DNA of 64,000 nucleotides from Halalkalibacter okhensis (GTDB lineage Bacteria > Bacillota > Bacilli > Bacillales > Bacillaceae_D): the NCBI RefSeq assembly GCF_000787375.1, contig NZ_JRJU01000010.1:1-64000 (forward strand), written 5' to 3'. Positions within the stretch are counted from its first letter, which is position 1; each line of letters opens with the position of its first letter. The notes beneath the pieces are model-generated. The model had not been told where the DNA came from. It searched no databases and worked only from the letters and a program-made list of their open reading frames with translations. Both the position numbers and the translations under genes were made by a program. Positions 1 to 9,300 of the stretch are shown here, piece after piece.

Positions 1-664
1 CCCCACCTAACGCATCTGCATGACCACCTAGAAACTTAGTAGCACTATGAATAACGAGATCAACTCCAAGTGTTAACGGATTTTGATTGATCGGGGTGGC
101 GAATGTATTATCGACAAATACAAGCGCATTTACTTTTTTCGCTGCTTTTGTAATTCGAACAATATCCGTAATTTTCACCGTTGGGTTCGTTGGTGTTTCT
201 AAATAAACCAATTGACACCCTTTTGCAATTTCCTTTTCCATCTCCTCATGATTTCCAGTTTCAACGAGCACAACTTCTATATTTAACCTTGGTAGAAATT
301 CCGAGAATATTTTATTTGTTCCTCCATAGGTATCTTTAATAGAGACAATCCTATCACCAGGTTTAAGTATTGTAAGAAGCGCATTTGAAATGGCTGCCAT
401 TCCCGTTGAAAAGCTAGTAGCAGCGTCGGCATGTTCCAAAATTTTCACTTTGTCTTCAAATGATTGCACGGTTGGATTCGTATTTCTGCCATAAATATGG
501 CCACTTCTTTTTCCAATCGCTACTTCATACCATTCATCGATATCATCATAATTATAGGCAACACTATGCACCACAGGTACTTGAGTTGCCCCGTGTACTA
601 AATAATCTTTTTCTCCAGCCCATACCGACTTTGTTCCTACCTGTAAACCTTTTTTTGCTTCCAT
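1..664 (-). CDS. Trans-sulfuration-type PLP enzyme (cystathionine gamma-synthase/lyase family), partial
   Basis: The gene runs off the left edge, so only about the first 221 residues are present. The start is the ATG at 664, behind an AAAGGGG-type ribosome binding site. Visible family signatures are YGRNTNPT near residue 59, a FSTGMAAI stretch, LETPTNPT, FVDNTFATP, and SATKFLGGHADA, whose lysine is the expected Schiff-base residue for pyridoxal phosphate. This is the Cys/Met metabolism PLP enzyme family, which covers cystathionine synthase, lyases and methionine gamma-lyase. The substrate cannot be told from this fragment. It is divergent from a PucR-type regulator that may control it (inference). 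Confidence 0.85.
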   Translation of the reverse strand, partial: MEAKKGLQVGTKSVWAGEKDYLVHGATQVPVVHSVAYNYDDIDEWYEVAIGKRSGHIYGRNTNPTVQSFEDKVKILEHADAATSFSTGMAAISNALLTILKPGDRIVSIKDTYGGTNKIFSEFLPRLNIEVVLVETGNHEEMEKEIAKGCQLVYLETPTNPTVKITDIVRITKAAKKVNALVFVDNTFATPINQNPLTLGVDLVIHSATKFLGGHADALGG

Positions 665-763
665 GTTGCCACCCCTTTCGTTTGTTACTTTCATCATATT
701 CAATTGCACAAAGCAAAACATTCAACAATTTGTATGAAAAAAAATCAGATCTATTCATCTTTT

Positions 764-791
764 TTTACAAATGTTCTGACAATGCTATACA
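764..791 (+). promoter_or_regulatory. Possible sigma-A promoter of the PucR-family gene
   Basis: TTTACA (764-769) and TATACA (786-791) are separated by 16 bases, about 60 bases before the regulator start and in the divergent intergenic region. The match is moderate and the spacing slightly short. An 18-base alternative with TACAAT is equally possible. Confidence 0.4.
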
Positions 792-853
792 ATAGAACTT
801 AATCATATTTATCTTCTCTTTTAATAACCTTGTTGTAAGGAGGACGGTTTATT

Positions 854-2545
854 ATGACAATTACTATGAATCATGTTCAATCGTTAGAAATCTTTAAATC
901 AGCAGTCATTCGCACGGGTGAATCTGAATTAGAAAAGACTACTGTAGATTGGATATCCGTGATTGAAACACCTGTCGAAACATTCGTCCGTAAAAATGAA
1001 CTCGTTCTTACAACCGGGGTTGGCTGTGCCGATAATGATCAACTGTTCTATGAATTTGTTAAACAGATTATTGAAGCAGGTGCTTCCGCTTTAGCTGTTG
1101 CCCTTGGTCCTTTTGTTAAAGTCATTCCAAACTCTGTCATAGATCTTGCAAGGAAACATCAATTCATTTTAATGGAGCTAGAATGGTCCATTCGTTTTTC
1201 GGATATTTTAGAGCATGTTCTTGCTGAAATCCACGAACAAAAACATCAATATCTCGAAAAAATTGAAAATATCCGTAAATCCTTACTCGACTTCATTTTA
1301 TCTGGCGAATCCTTACACTTAGTAGCTGATCATGTAGCTAAGTCAATTGATTGTGAAGTGTTAATCGCCGATAAGCGTGGTGTTATTCGTGGCAAGTCAA
1401 ACATTTTCCCTGACGACTTATTAAATAGATGGGCTGAGTTTTTACATAAACAATTAGAAGAAGATGGGATTTATCATTCCCTTGATCAAACATTTGAATG
1501 GATTGAATATAATGGAGGTTATGCCTTACAATTAACAATTCATTCAACTGGAAACATCCAAGGTTATATTGTTGTCGGGGGATTTGGCGCTGAACCGTTT
1601 AGTGAAGAAGAACATACTGAATGGGTCATGTTACTTGAACATGTAACAACTGCTGTTGCAATTCATTTTTTACACGAACAAGCAGCAAAAGAGGCAGAAT
1701 GGAGATTAAGAGATGATTTTGTATGGGAGTTATCTCGAGATGCAATCCCTTCTAACGAGCTGATTCTCTCAAGGGCAAAATCATTAAATTATCAAATAAA
1801 TCTACCGTATATTTGTCTAGTAGGAAAAACCGAACAACTTGAGGAAAGCTTTCGATCTATGACTCATTTAGCAATTACATTTGACCACTGGCTACATGAG
1901 TGGATTCGCCATATGGAAGAAGAGGCAGAATCAATAGCTAAATCGATGGCATTAAAATCAATGGTCACTTATCAAAATGAAGAATTGATTATCTTTTTAG
2001 AAGTAAATCATCACGTTATGGAACAAGCAAAAACCTACATTACTAAATTACAAACTCGTTTTCAATTCCTGAATCCGTCTATATCGATCGCTTGGGGGAT
2101 CGCCAAACAATACGGCTATTCTTGCTTTGCTACTAGTTACCAAGAAGCAAAAAAAGCAGTAGAAATAGGGCGAAAAAGAAACGGGAAAAACAGCATATCT
2201 ATTTACGCTGATACGAAAGTAGATCGGGTGATGGATAGTTTATTAAAAAATGATGAATTAATTGATATCGCAAAGTCCATTCTTGATTCTTTGCTTCGTT
2301 ATGCGAAAGAAAGACAAATTGACCTTCTTCATACATTTACAGCTTATCATCGAAATCACGGGAACGTCAGCCAAACAGCACGAGAATTGAATTTACACCG
2401 CCAATCACTTCTTTATCGTTTACGAAAAATTGAATCGCTAACAAATTGTTCCTTAGATGATCCTGATGAATTATTTTTGCTTGATTTGAGTATTCGTTTG
2501 TGGCTTCATGGTATGGAGTTGAAAGAAGCTGAATATAGAGCGTAA
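854..2545 (+). CDS. PucR-family transcriptional regulator
   Basis: A 563-residue protein. The N-terminal 130 residues look like the PucR ligand-sensing domain. A GAF/GGDEF-like central region follows, and a C-terminal helix-turn-helix (about residues 495-527, HGNVSQTARELNLHRQS) matches the PucR C-terminal DNA-binding domain. B. subtilis members such as PucR and AdeR control purine catabolism and alanine dehydrogenase. The start ATG follows TAAGGAGG at ideal spacing. It is divergent from a PLP-dependent sulfur amino acid enzyme, a plausible target, but ligand and regulon are unknown. The last 15 coding bases form the 5' arm of a terminator. Confidence 0.88.
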   Translation: MTITMNHVQSLEIFKSAVIRTGESELEKTTVDWISVIETPVETFVRKNELVLTTGVGCADNDQLFYEFVKQIIEAGASALAVALGPFVKVIPNSVIDLARKHQFILMELEWSIRFSDILEHVLAEIHEQKHQYLEKIENIRKSLLDFILSGESLHLVADHVAKSIDCEVLIADKRGVIRGKSNIFPDDLLNRWAEFLHKQLEEDGIYHSLDQTFEWIEYNGGYALQLTIHSTGNIQGYIVVGGFGAEPFSEEEHTEWVMLLEHVTTAVAIHFLHEQAAKEAEWRLRDDFVWELSRDAIPSNELILSRAKSLNYQINLPYICLVGKTEQLEESFRSMTHLAITFDHWLHEWIRHMEEEAESIAKSMALKSMVTYQNEELIIFLEVNHHVMEQAKTYITKLQTRFQFLNPSISIAWGIAKQYGYSCFATSYQEAKKAVEIGRKRNGKNSISIYADTKVDRVMDSLLKNDELIDIAKSILDSLLRYAKERQIDLLHTFTAYHRNHGNVSQTARELNLHRQSLLYRLRKIESLTNCSLDDPDELFLLDLSIRLWLHGMELKEAEYRA

Positions 2546-2560
2546 TCTATATTCAGCTTC
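2525..2560. terminator. Bidirectional terminator with one arm inside the PucR-family coding end
   Basis: A perfect 15-bp inverted repeat (GAAGCTGAATATAGA, 2525-2539, with its complement at 2546-2560) has a 6-base loop that holds the stop codon. A CTTTTCC tail follows on the plus strand. The convergent kapB gene ends 9 bases away, so the hairpin probably serves both genes. Confidence 0.75.
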
Positions 2561-2568
2561 CTTTTCCA

Positions 2569-2946
2569 CTATGATATTCCATACTCTTTCTTACATTCTT
2601 GCAATTTCTTAAGCGAAAGTTGTGCCCACTCAGACGGCTCTTTTTCAAGCTTTGTCATTTGCTCATCTAAAGCATGTATAAGGGATTCCCTGTAATTAGG
2701 AACATCCCCTTCATACCCCTTAAGTGACGAAAGCGGTACCCATGTTTTTTCAAACTCAGCCAAAGCTTTCCGCTGATGAAAAAGAGGGACATTCGTCATC
2801 TTAGGATTGTGAAGATCACCTTGTGTAGGATGTTTAACAACAGCTCTAATTTTCACTAGCGCACGGCCATTTTCTTCTTGCCTTTCAATTAATTCAGCAA
2901 TGTAGGCCCCTGTTTTGTAAAACGCTCGTACTATAACATCTCCCAA
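2569..2946 (-). CDS. kapB: Kinase-associated protein B (KapB)
   Basis: 125 residues. The sequence carries the KapB family core: YKTGAYIAE near residue 10, VKHPTQGDLHNP in the middle and a following FHQRKALAEFE. In B. subtilis KapB supports phosphorelay flux from the sporulation kinase KinB. Like other bacillar versions this copy shows no signal peptide or lipobox, so it is probably cytoplasmic despite the historical 'lipoprotein' name. The start is a TTG at 2946, 6 bases after GGAGGG. It is the last gene of a run of small membrane-protein genes on this strand and ends against the PucR terminator. Confidence 0.85.
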   Translation of the reverse strand: MGDVIVRAFYKTGAYIAELIERQEENGRALVKIRAVVKHPTQGDLHNPKMTNVPLFHQRKALAEFEKTWVPLSSLKGYEGDVPNYRESLIHALDEQMTKLEKEPSEWAQLSLKKLQECKKEYGIS

Positions 2947-2958
2947 TGTAATCCCTCC

Positions 2959-3150
2959 TTAAATGTTACCAAACCCCACTATAAACATAAAAAGTAAATA
3001 AACAATAATTAATATAAAACCAATAGCAAAGCTCCATATGGCTCGCTTCTTATTATGATGTAATATACTATAAATACCAATAGCTCCAAATACCCCTGTT
3101 AATATAAACAAAAGAAATACACTAATTACGATGACGATTTCCTGTGACAT
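2959..3150 (-). CDS. Small two-TM membrane protein, unknown
   Basis: 63 residues with two hydrophobic segments (about residues 5-26 and 38-60) joined by a short basic turn HHNKKR. The ATG follows AAGGAGGTCAC, a strong ribosome binding site. It lies 12 bases upstream of kapB and 9 bases downstream of another small membrane-protein gene, so the three are probably cotranscribed. I do not recognise the family. Confidence 0.7.
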   Translation of the reverse strand: MSQEIVIVISVFLLFILTGVFGAIGIYSILHHNKKRAIWSFAIGFILIIVYLLFMFIVGFGNI

Positions 3151-3159
3151 GTGACCTCC

Positions 3160-3411
3160 TTATAACCCAGGGACTAAAAAAGTAAAGAGTCTCCACATAA
3201 ATTCTGAAATTGGTACAAAATATTGTTCAGAAATAGCTCCGAGTTGACTTGTATCCGAAAAGCTGTCAATAATAATAAAAGTAAATGTTATTAATATGGC
3301 AATAATCGTCACAGCTAAAATAACAGCTAACACAAGAGCGTAAGCTAGTAAAATACGAATCGTCCATTTTAGCCATTCTGGACGACTTTTCCCTTCCATA
3401 CGTGATTCCAA
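3160..3411 (-). CDS. Small membrane protein, unknown
   Basis: About 83 residues with one long hydrophobic stretch in the N-terminal half, possibly two passes, and a second hydrophobic C-terminus. The start chosen is TTG at 3411, because GGAGGG sits 6 bases before it. An ATG at 3399 and one further upstream at 3435 have worse spacing. It lies in the same direction as the neighbouring small membrane genes leading to kapB. No family recognised. Confidence 0.6.
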   Translation of the reverse strand: MESRMEGKSRPEWLKWTIRILLAYALVLAVILAVTIIAILITFTFIIIDSFSDTSQLGAISEQYFVPISEFMWRLFTFLVPGL

Positions 3412-3504
3412 AACAATCCCTCCAACATTGATCATTCTATCTTTAATCCTACCAAAAAAATAAAGAGATTAAGAGAGATTTACGAAAATATCATGAACAA
3501 GTTC

Positions 3505-3858
3505 TTAATCTAGCTTCAATTTTATAAGTATTTCCTGAATTGGTACTCCTTCTGGCGTTGATACATCACTAAAATCAAAATCTCTAAGATTTAAGACCTG
3601 CGTTTCATTGACTTCTTCTTTAATCTCTTTTACGAGTGAGGATTCTTTCCATTCATTGTTTTGTCTAAGATCGTTTTTTTCATTTTCATCACCTTGCTCT
3701 TCTCTAGAAGCGTTCTGCTCAACTTCCATTTCTTCATACATTACCTCTACTGAAAACATTTCCTCACCCTGTTTTCCGTTAAATTGCATAAGAACAAATA
3801 CCCAAACCGTTACAAACATCGCAAAAGCAGAAAAAATTAATAGTAATTGCTTAATCAT
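3505..3858 (-). CDS. Single-pass membrane protein with acidic extracytoplasmic domain, unknown
   Basis: 117 residues from the ATG at 3858, which has GAGAAAGG 8 bases upstream. A TTG six codons earlier would lengthen the ORF but lies inside that ribosome binding site. One N-terminal membrane segment (about residues 4-24) is followed by a highly Glu-rich, charged region likely outside the cell. There are no recognisable motifs. It is downstream of ypjP, separated by a terminator, and upstream of the kapB group. Confidence 0.6.
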   Translation of the reverse strand: MIKQLLLIFSAFAMFVTVWVFVLMQFNGKQGEEMFSVEVMYEEMEVEQNASREEQGDENEKNDLRQNNEWKESSLVKEIKEEVNETQVLNLRDFDFSDVSTPEGVPIQEILIKLKLD

Positions 3859-3963
3859 GGATAAAACCTTTCTCAATTAGTATTCAATTTAAAATTATAC
3901 CATATAAAAAAATGTAAAAGTGTATGAAAAATCACACTTTCTAAAAAAATTCAACTGACAAAA

Positions 3964-3992
3964 GACCGTGTATATTATAAATATACACGGTC
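3964..3992 (-). terminator. Terminator overlapping the ypjP coding end
   Basis: GACCGTGTATA (3964-3974) pairs with its complement at 3982-3992. On the minus strand the 5' arm encodes the last residues of ypjP, the stop codon is in the loop, and a TTTTG tail follows. It resembles the coding-embedded terminator of the PucR gene. Confidence 0.7.
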
Positions 3993-4631
3993 CTTACTAG
4001 TCCATCTTGGAGGCATATCTTTACCCCAGTGAATGTTTGCAATTGTATGATGTTTTTCATGCTGATCTAAATACGTATGATAATGAAAATTAAATACATA
4101 CCCTTGTTTAGGTGGCTGGTCTCTTCTTACATGAAAACGAAAAATATCTTCTCCACTTTCTTCGTTATAAAGATGGAAAATTTTCTCTCCCAAGCCAGCT
4201 GATGGAGTTGACGACATTTTTATTTGCTCCCAGTCTCGATCGGACAATGTTTCAGTTGTCTCGCGTAAGACTGAATTAAGTCGAGGTAGAATTTGCTCTT
4301 CAAAAGGCATACTAATCTTCTCACTAATTACCGCGCCAAATTTCAACATACTCTGTTCGGCTGCTTGTTTCATTATAAAATCATTAATTAGATCAGCCGA
4401 TGATGCATTTCTGTGAATGTATTGCTCAGTTTTTGCCGGTAAGACGTCACCAAACAAATCATAACTATCTTCATTTACTTGATATATTAGCGGATTCTCA
4501 TTACTTTCACCTTGTGTCTTCTGTGGCTCTTCAGCTTGTACGTCTCGAACAAAGTCAATCGACGGAACAAACAGTCCAAATGTAAGAAGAGCTGATGAAA
4601 TGACGAGGCCACGCTTCACTTGTCGAAGCAT
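3975..4631 (-). CDS. ypjP: YpjP-like exported protein
   Basis: 218 residues. A signal peptide (basic LRQVKRG, a hydrophobic stretch, then VQA before EEP) predicts export. The C-terminal third holds the features I associate with the YpjP family: FHVRRDQPPKQGY, FNFHYHTYLD and IHWGKDMPPRW, rich in His and aromatic residues. Function is unknown. The start at 4631 is preferred because AAAGGG lies 9 bases upstream; an ATG at 4649 has no clear ribosome binding site. It forms a single-gene unit closed by a coding-embedded terminator. Confidence 0.75.
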   Translation of the reverse strand: MLRQVKRGLVISSALLTFGLFVPSIDFVRDVQAEEPQKTQGESNENPLIYQVNEDSYDLFGDVLPAKTEQYIHRNASSADLINDFIMKQAAEQSMLKFGAVISEKISMPFEEQILPRLNSVLRETTETLSDRDWEQIKMSSTPSAGLGEKIFHLYNEESGEDIFRFHVRRDQPPKQGYVFNFHYHTYLDQHEKHHTIANIHWGKDMPPRWTSKDRVYL

Positions 4632-4730
4632 ATTCATACGCCCTTTCATAGTTTCAATTTTCTATTAACTCTATTCTCTCATGAAATCTATGAAAACGCC
4701 ATTACAATCCCGTTACAAGCTTATGAAATT

Positions 4731-6218
4731 CTATGGTAAATTCGAACTCCCCATTAAGTAACGGTCACATTCTCTAGCTGCCTCTCGTCCTTCATTAATT
4801 GCCCATACAACTAAACTTTGGCCGCGACGATTATCTCCAGCTGCGAACACGCCAGGAACACTTGTCATGTACTTTCCGTACTCTGCATCAATTGTCGAAC
4901 GAGATGTCGTTGCTATTGATAATTCTTCGATAATACGTTCTTCCGGACCTGTGAATCCAATTGCGAGTAGAACTAAATCAGCTGGCCATACCTTCTCGGT
5001 ACCAGGAATTGGCGTACGGATTTTTCTACCTTTATCATCAATCGTTGTTTCTACACCGATGGTATGAATTTCTTTTACATTTCCCTGTGCGTCACCAACA
5101 AACTTTGTTGTACTAACTTGATGACTACGAGGATCTGTGCCATATACTGCTTTTGCTTCCTTTTGACCATCTTCAACTGTATGAATGATTGGGAATAAAG
5201 GCCATGGATTCTTATCTCCGCGCTCATCAGGCTTTTGGCGATTGATATCAAATTGAGTGATTGATTTTGCACCATGTCGCACTGATGTCGTAATACAGTC
5301 AACACCTGTATCTCCACCACCGATAACAATGACATTTTGGCCGTTTGCAGAAATATAATTCCCATCTTCATGATTTGAGTTTAGTAGACTTTTTGTATTA
5401 GCTGTAAGAAAATCCATCGCATAATGAATTCCTTTTAATTCACGACCTTCAACCTCTACGTCACGCGGCTTTGTAGCACCAGTACACAGTAGAACTGAAT
5501 CGAAATTCTTTTTTAACTCAGTTGCTGAAATATCTTTCCCAATCTCTACATTTGTTTCAAATGTGATTCCTTCTTCTTCAAGAATTTTCACACGACGTTC
5601 AACAATATGATTAGCAAGCTTCACATCAGGAATTCCATATGTCAAAAGTCCGCCAATACGGTCTTCGCGCTCAAACACAGTCACAGAATGACCTGCTTTG
5701 TTCAACTGAGCCGCAGCAGAAAGACCAGCAGGACCTGAACCTACGACAGCAACTTTTTTACCAGTTCTTTTTGAAGGGGGTTGTGGTACAATCCACCCTT
5801 CTTGAAAACCGCGCTCAACAATGTGATATTCAATGCTCTTAATAGAAACAGCATCGTCACTAATTGCTACCGTACAAGATCCTTCACAAGGTGCAGGGCA
5901 AACTCGTCCTGTAAATTCAGGGAAATTATTTGTTTTGTGAAGCCTTTCAAGCGCTTCCTTCCATTTACCACGATATACTAAATCATTCCATTCTGGAATT
6001 AAATTGTATACAGGGCACCCAATTTCTCCAGAACCGTCCATTGTTGTTCCAGTTTGACAAAAAGGAACACCACAATCCATACAGCGAGCTCCTTGTTGGC
6101 GTAAAGCTGGTTCAGGCATTAAAATTTGAAATTCTTTCCAACTTTTTGTCCGTTCAAATGGATCTCGTTTAGTCGGATTCTCTCTTTTATATTCAATAAA
6201 TCCAGTTGGCTTCCCCAT
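4731..6218 (-). CDS. gltD: Glutamate synthase small subunit
   Basis: 495 residues (called GltB in B. subtilis). It oxidises NADPH and passes electrons to the large subunit for glutamate formation from glutamine and 2-oxoglutarate. Two N-terminal Cys clusters (CMDCGVPFCQ and GRVCPAPCEGSC) bind 4Fe-4S centres. FAD binds at VAVVGSGPAGLSAA and NADPH at VIVIGGGDTGVD. The start is ATG at 6218, with GGAG 8 bases upstream; the GTG at 6227 is part of that ribosome binding site. It follows the large subunit gene by 128 bases that contain a hairpin. Confidence 0.97.
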   Translation of the reverse strand: MGKPTGFIEYKRENPTKRDPFERTKSWKEFQILMPEPALRQQGARCMDCGVPFCQTGTTMDGSGEIGCPVYNLIPEWNDLVYRGKWKEALERLHKTNNFPEFTGRVCPAPCEGSCTVAISDDAVSIKSIEYHIVERGFQEGWIVPQPPSKRTGKKVAVVGSGPAGLSAAAQLNKAGHSVTVFEREDRIGGLLTYGIPDVKLANHIVERRVKILEEEGITFETNVEIGKDISATELKKNFDSVLLCTGATKPRDVEVEGRELKGIHYAMDFLTANTKSLLNSNHEDGNYISANGQNVIVIGGGDTGVDCITTSVRHGAKSITQFDINRQKPDERGDKNPWPLFPIIHTVEDGQKEAKAVYGTDPRSHQVSTTKFVGDAQGNVKEIHTIGVETTIDDKGRKIRTPIPGTEKVWPADLVLLAIGFTGPEERIIEELSIATTSRSTIDAEYGKYMTSVPGVFAAGDNRRGQSLVVWAINEGREAARECDRYLMGSSNLP

Positions 6219-6277
6219 CGCATTCACTCCAATCTCTTCTATCTCTACAAAATTAGAAGGAAAGATGAACTCAGAAA

Positions 6278-6330
6278 GACGGCTGATCTAAAAAGATACG
6301 ATCCATCAGCTTAAGATCAATCATGCCGTC
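6278..6330 (-). promoter_or_regulatory. Hairpin between the two glutamate synthase genes
   Basis: GACGGC/GCCGTC and TGATCT/AGATCA pair across about 53 bases in the 128-bp gap between gltB and gltD. The minus strand continues with TTTCTGAG, a weak U-tract, so it may act as a partial terminator or RNA-stability element that sets the subunit ratio (inference). Confidence 0.5.
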
Positions 6331-6346
6331 CTTTGAGACACCTTAA

Positions 6347-9300
6347 CTATTTTCCACTTACACGTGATTTATCACTTTTATTTTCATCAAAAGCAACCAT
6401 CACAGCATCACTATCAGTAAGTCCTTCTTGCTTCACACGGTTAATAGCTTCAAGCATTCTTTTGTAATCTTTCGGAATCACCTTAACGAACTTCAATAAT
6501 GATTCGTTCCAGTTTGCAAGAACAGAAGCTGCCTTTGAGCTCTTCGTATAATCAAAATGATTTTCAAGTAGTGTACGTAAAAGATCCATGTCTTCTTGTG
6601 CTGTTAGATCTTCTAAATGCACCATTTCTTTGTTGCATTTAGATGCGAATGTCCCATCCTCATCAAGTACAAACGCTATCCCGCCAGACATACCAGCAGC
6701 AAAGTTTTTCCCCACTGAACCTAGGTTCACTACAACTCCACCAGTCATGTACTCAAGACCGTGGTCACCAACACCTTCAACCACAACACTCACACCAGAG
6801 TTACGAACAGCAAAACGCTCACCAGCAATCCCATTGATGTAAGCTTCTCCGCTTGTTGCTCCATAGAAAGAAGTGTTCCCAATTAGGATATTTTCTTCAG
6901 CTTTAAAGGAAGATCCTACCGGAGGGTGAACAATTATTTTCCCACCTGATAATCCCTTACCGGTATAATCATTCGCGTCACCTTCAAGACGTAAAGTCAT
7001 TCCTTTTGGAACAAAGGCACCGAAACTTTGACCAGCTGACCCTTTAAAGTCAAATGTAATCGTATCTTCAGGTAATCCTTTTGCCCCATATTTCTTACTA
7101 ATTTCGCTTCCGACAATGGTCCCAACTACACGGTCGATGTTTCTAATTGCAAATGTGCCTTGAACTTTTTCTCCATTTTCTAAAGCTGGCTTACTAGCTG
7201 CTAAAAGTTCTCTTGCATCCAGTGACAACTCAAGCTGATGATCCTGGCTCTTTGTACAGTAGTTGCTTTCATGATCTTCTGGATTAGGTTGATAAAGTAA
7301 GTTTGATAAATCAATGTGCTCTGCCTTCCAGTTATCAACCTCTTTATTGGTTTCAAGAAGATCTGTACGACCAATTAAGTCATCCAACTTTTTAAATCCT
7401 AACTCAGCCATAAGTTCACGGATCTCCTGTGCTACAAAGTGCATAAAGTTCTCAACATGTTCAGCTTGACCCATATACTTTTTGCGAAGTTCAGGGTTTT
7501 GTGTTGCAATCCCAACAGGACAAGTATCTAAGTGGCAGACACGCATGATGATACAGCCTAGAACAACGAGAGGTGCTGTTGAAAAAGCAAACTCTTCAGC
7601 CCCAAGTAATGCAGCAACAACGACATCACGTCCCGTCATTAACTTTCCATCCGTTTCAAGTGTTACACGGTCACGTAAGTTGTTTAGTAGAAGCGTTTGA
7701 TGTGTTTCTGCTAAACCAATTTCCCAAGGTAAACCAGTGTGCTTGATACTTGTTCTAGCTGCAGCTCCAGTACCACCATCATATCCACTAATGATAATTC
7801 CATCAGCACGACCTTTTGCAACCCCTGCTGCAATCGTACCAACACCTGTACCAGCAACAAGTTTAACGCTCACTTTTGCTGTTGGATTCGCATTCTTTAA
7901 ATCATGAATTAGCTCGGCTAAATCTTCAATCGAGTAGATATCATGATGTGGTGGTGGTGAAATAAGACCTACACCTGGTGTTGAACCACGAACTTCTGCA
8001 ACCCAAGGATACACCTTGTTTCCAGGTAATTGACCACCTTCACCCGGTTTTGCTCCTTGTGCTACTTTGATTTGGATCTCATCCGCATTTACAAGGTAAT
8101 GACTCGTTACACCAAATCTACCAGATGCTACTTGTTTAATAGCACTTCTGCGTAAATCTCCATTTTCATCCGGAGTAAAACGAGCTGGATCCTCTCCACC
8201 TTCTCCTGTATTACTTTTACCTCCAATGCGGTTCATTGCAATGGCAAGTGTTTCGTGTGCTTCTTGCGAGATCGAACCAAAGGACATGGCCCCCGTACGG
8301 AAACGTTTGAAGATTTCTTCTACCGGTTCAACTTCCTCAAGTGGAATAGATTTACGGCCATTCTTAAACGCGAGCAATCCGCGTAACGTTGTTTGCTCTT
8401 TTGTCTGCTCATTGATCGCATTTGAATACTTCTTAAATAAGTCAAAATTGTTGTTACGACAAGCATTTTGTAGCATATGAATCGTATGAGGATTGTATTG
8501 ATGCGGATCTCCATTACGGCGCCATTGAAGATCATCCCCCGGATCTAATGCCTTATCCACACCTTCTTGCTTTGAGTAAGCACGGTTATGACGTGTACGC
8601 ACTTCTTTTTCAATGATTTCTAGATTGACTCCACCAATTCTCGTTGTTGTCCATGTAAAGTATTTATCAACGACAGATTCATGTACACCAACCGCTTCAA
8701 AAATTTGTGCACCACGATAACTTTGAATTGTTGAAATCCCCATTTTAGAGAGAACTTTCATAATTCCTTTTGCTGCAGCTTTAATATATTTATTTACGGC
8801 TTCTACATAAGAAATATCTTCAAGTAAGCCATCTTGAATCAGTCCATCAATTGAATCAAAGACAAGATATGGATTAATTGCTTCAGCGCCATAACCTAAT
8901 AAACATGCAAAGTGATGAACTTCTCTTGGCTCACCAGATTCAACAAGTAAGCTCACTTTTGTTCGCGTACCTTGACGAATTAAGTGATGGTGTAATCCTG
9001 ATACAGCAAGTAAAGCCGGAATAGCTGCTTGAGTCTCACTCATTCCACGATCACTTAAAATAATAAGTGTATGACCACCTTTAATCGCAGCATCTGCGCG
9101 AGCAAATAGTGAATCTAATGCATCTTCTAGTTGACTATCGTCCTTTGATACATCAAACAAGATCGGTAATGTAATAGATTTAAAACCTTCCATTTTATTA
9201 TGACGAAGCTTCGCTAACTCTTCATTGTCTAAAATTGGGTATGGAAGATGAATATGACGACAGCTTAATGGTTCAGGGTTTAACAAATTACGCTCTGATC

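Noticed and set aside
6588-6842. Long plus-strand frames inside gltB
   Set aside because: They are antisense shadows of the conserved glutamate synthase reading frame.
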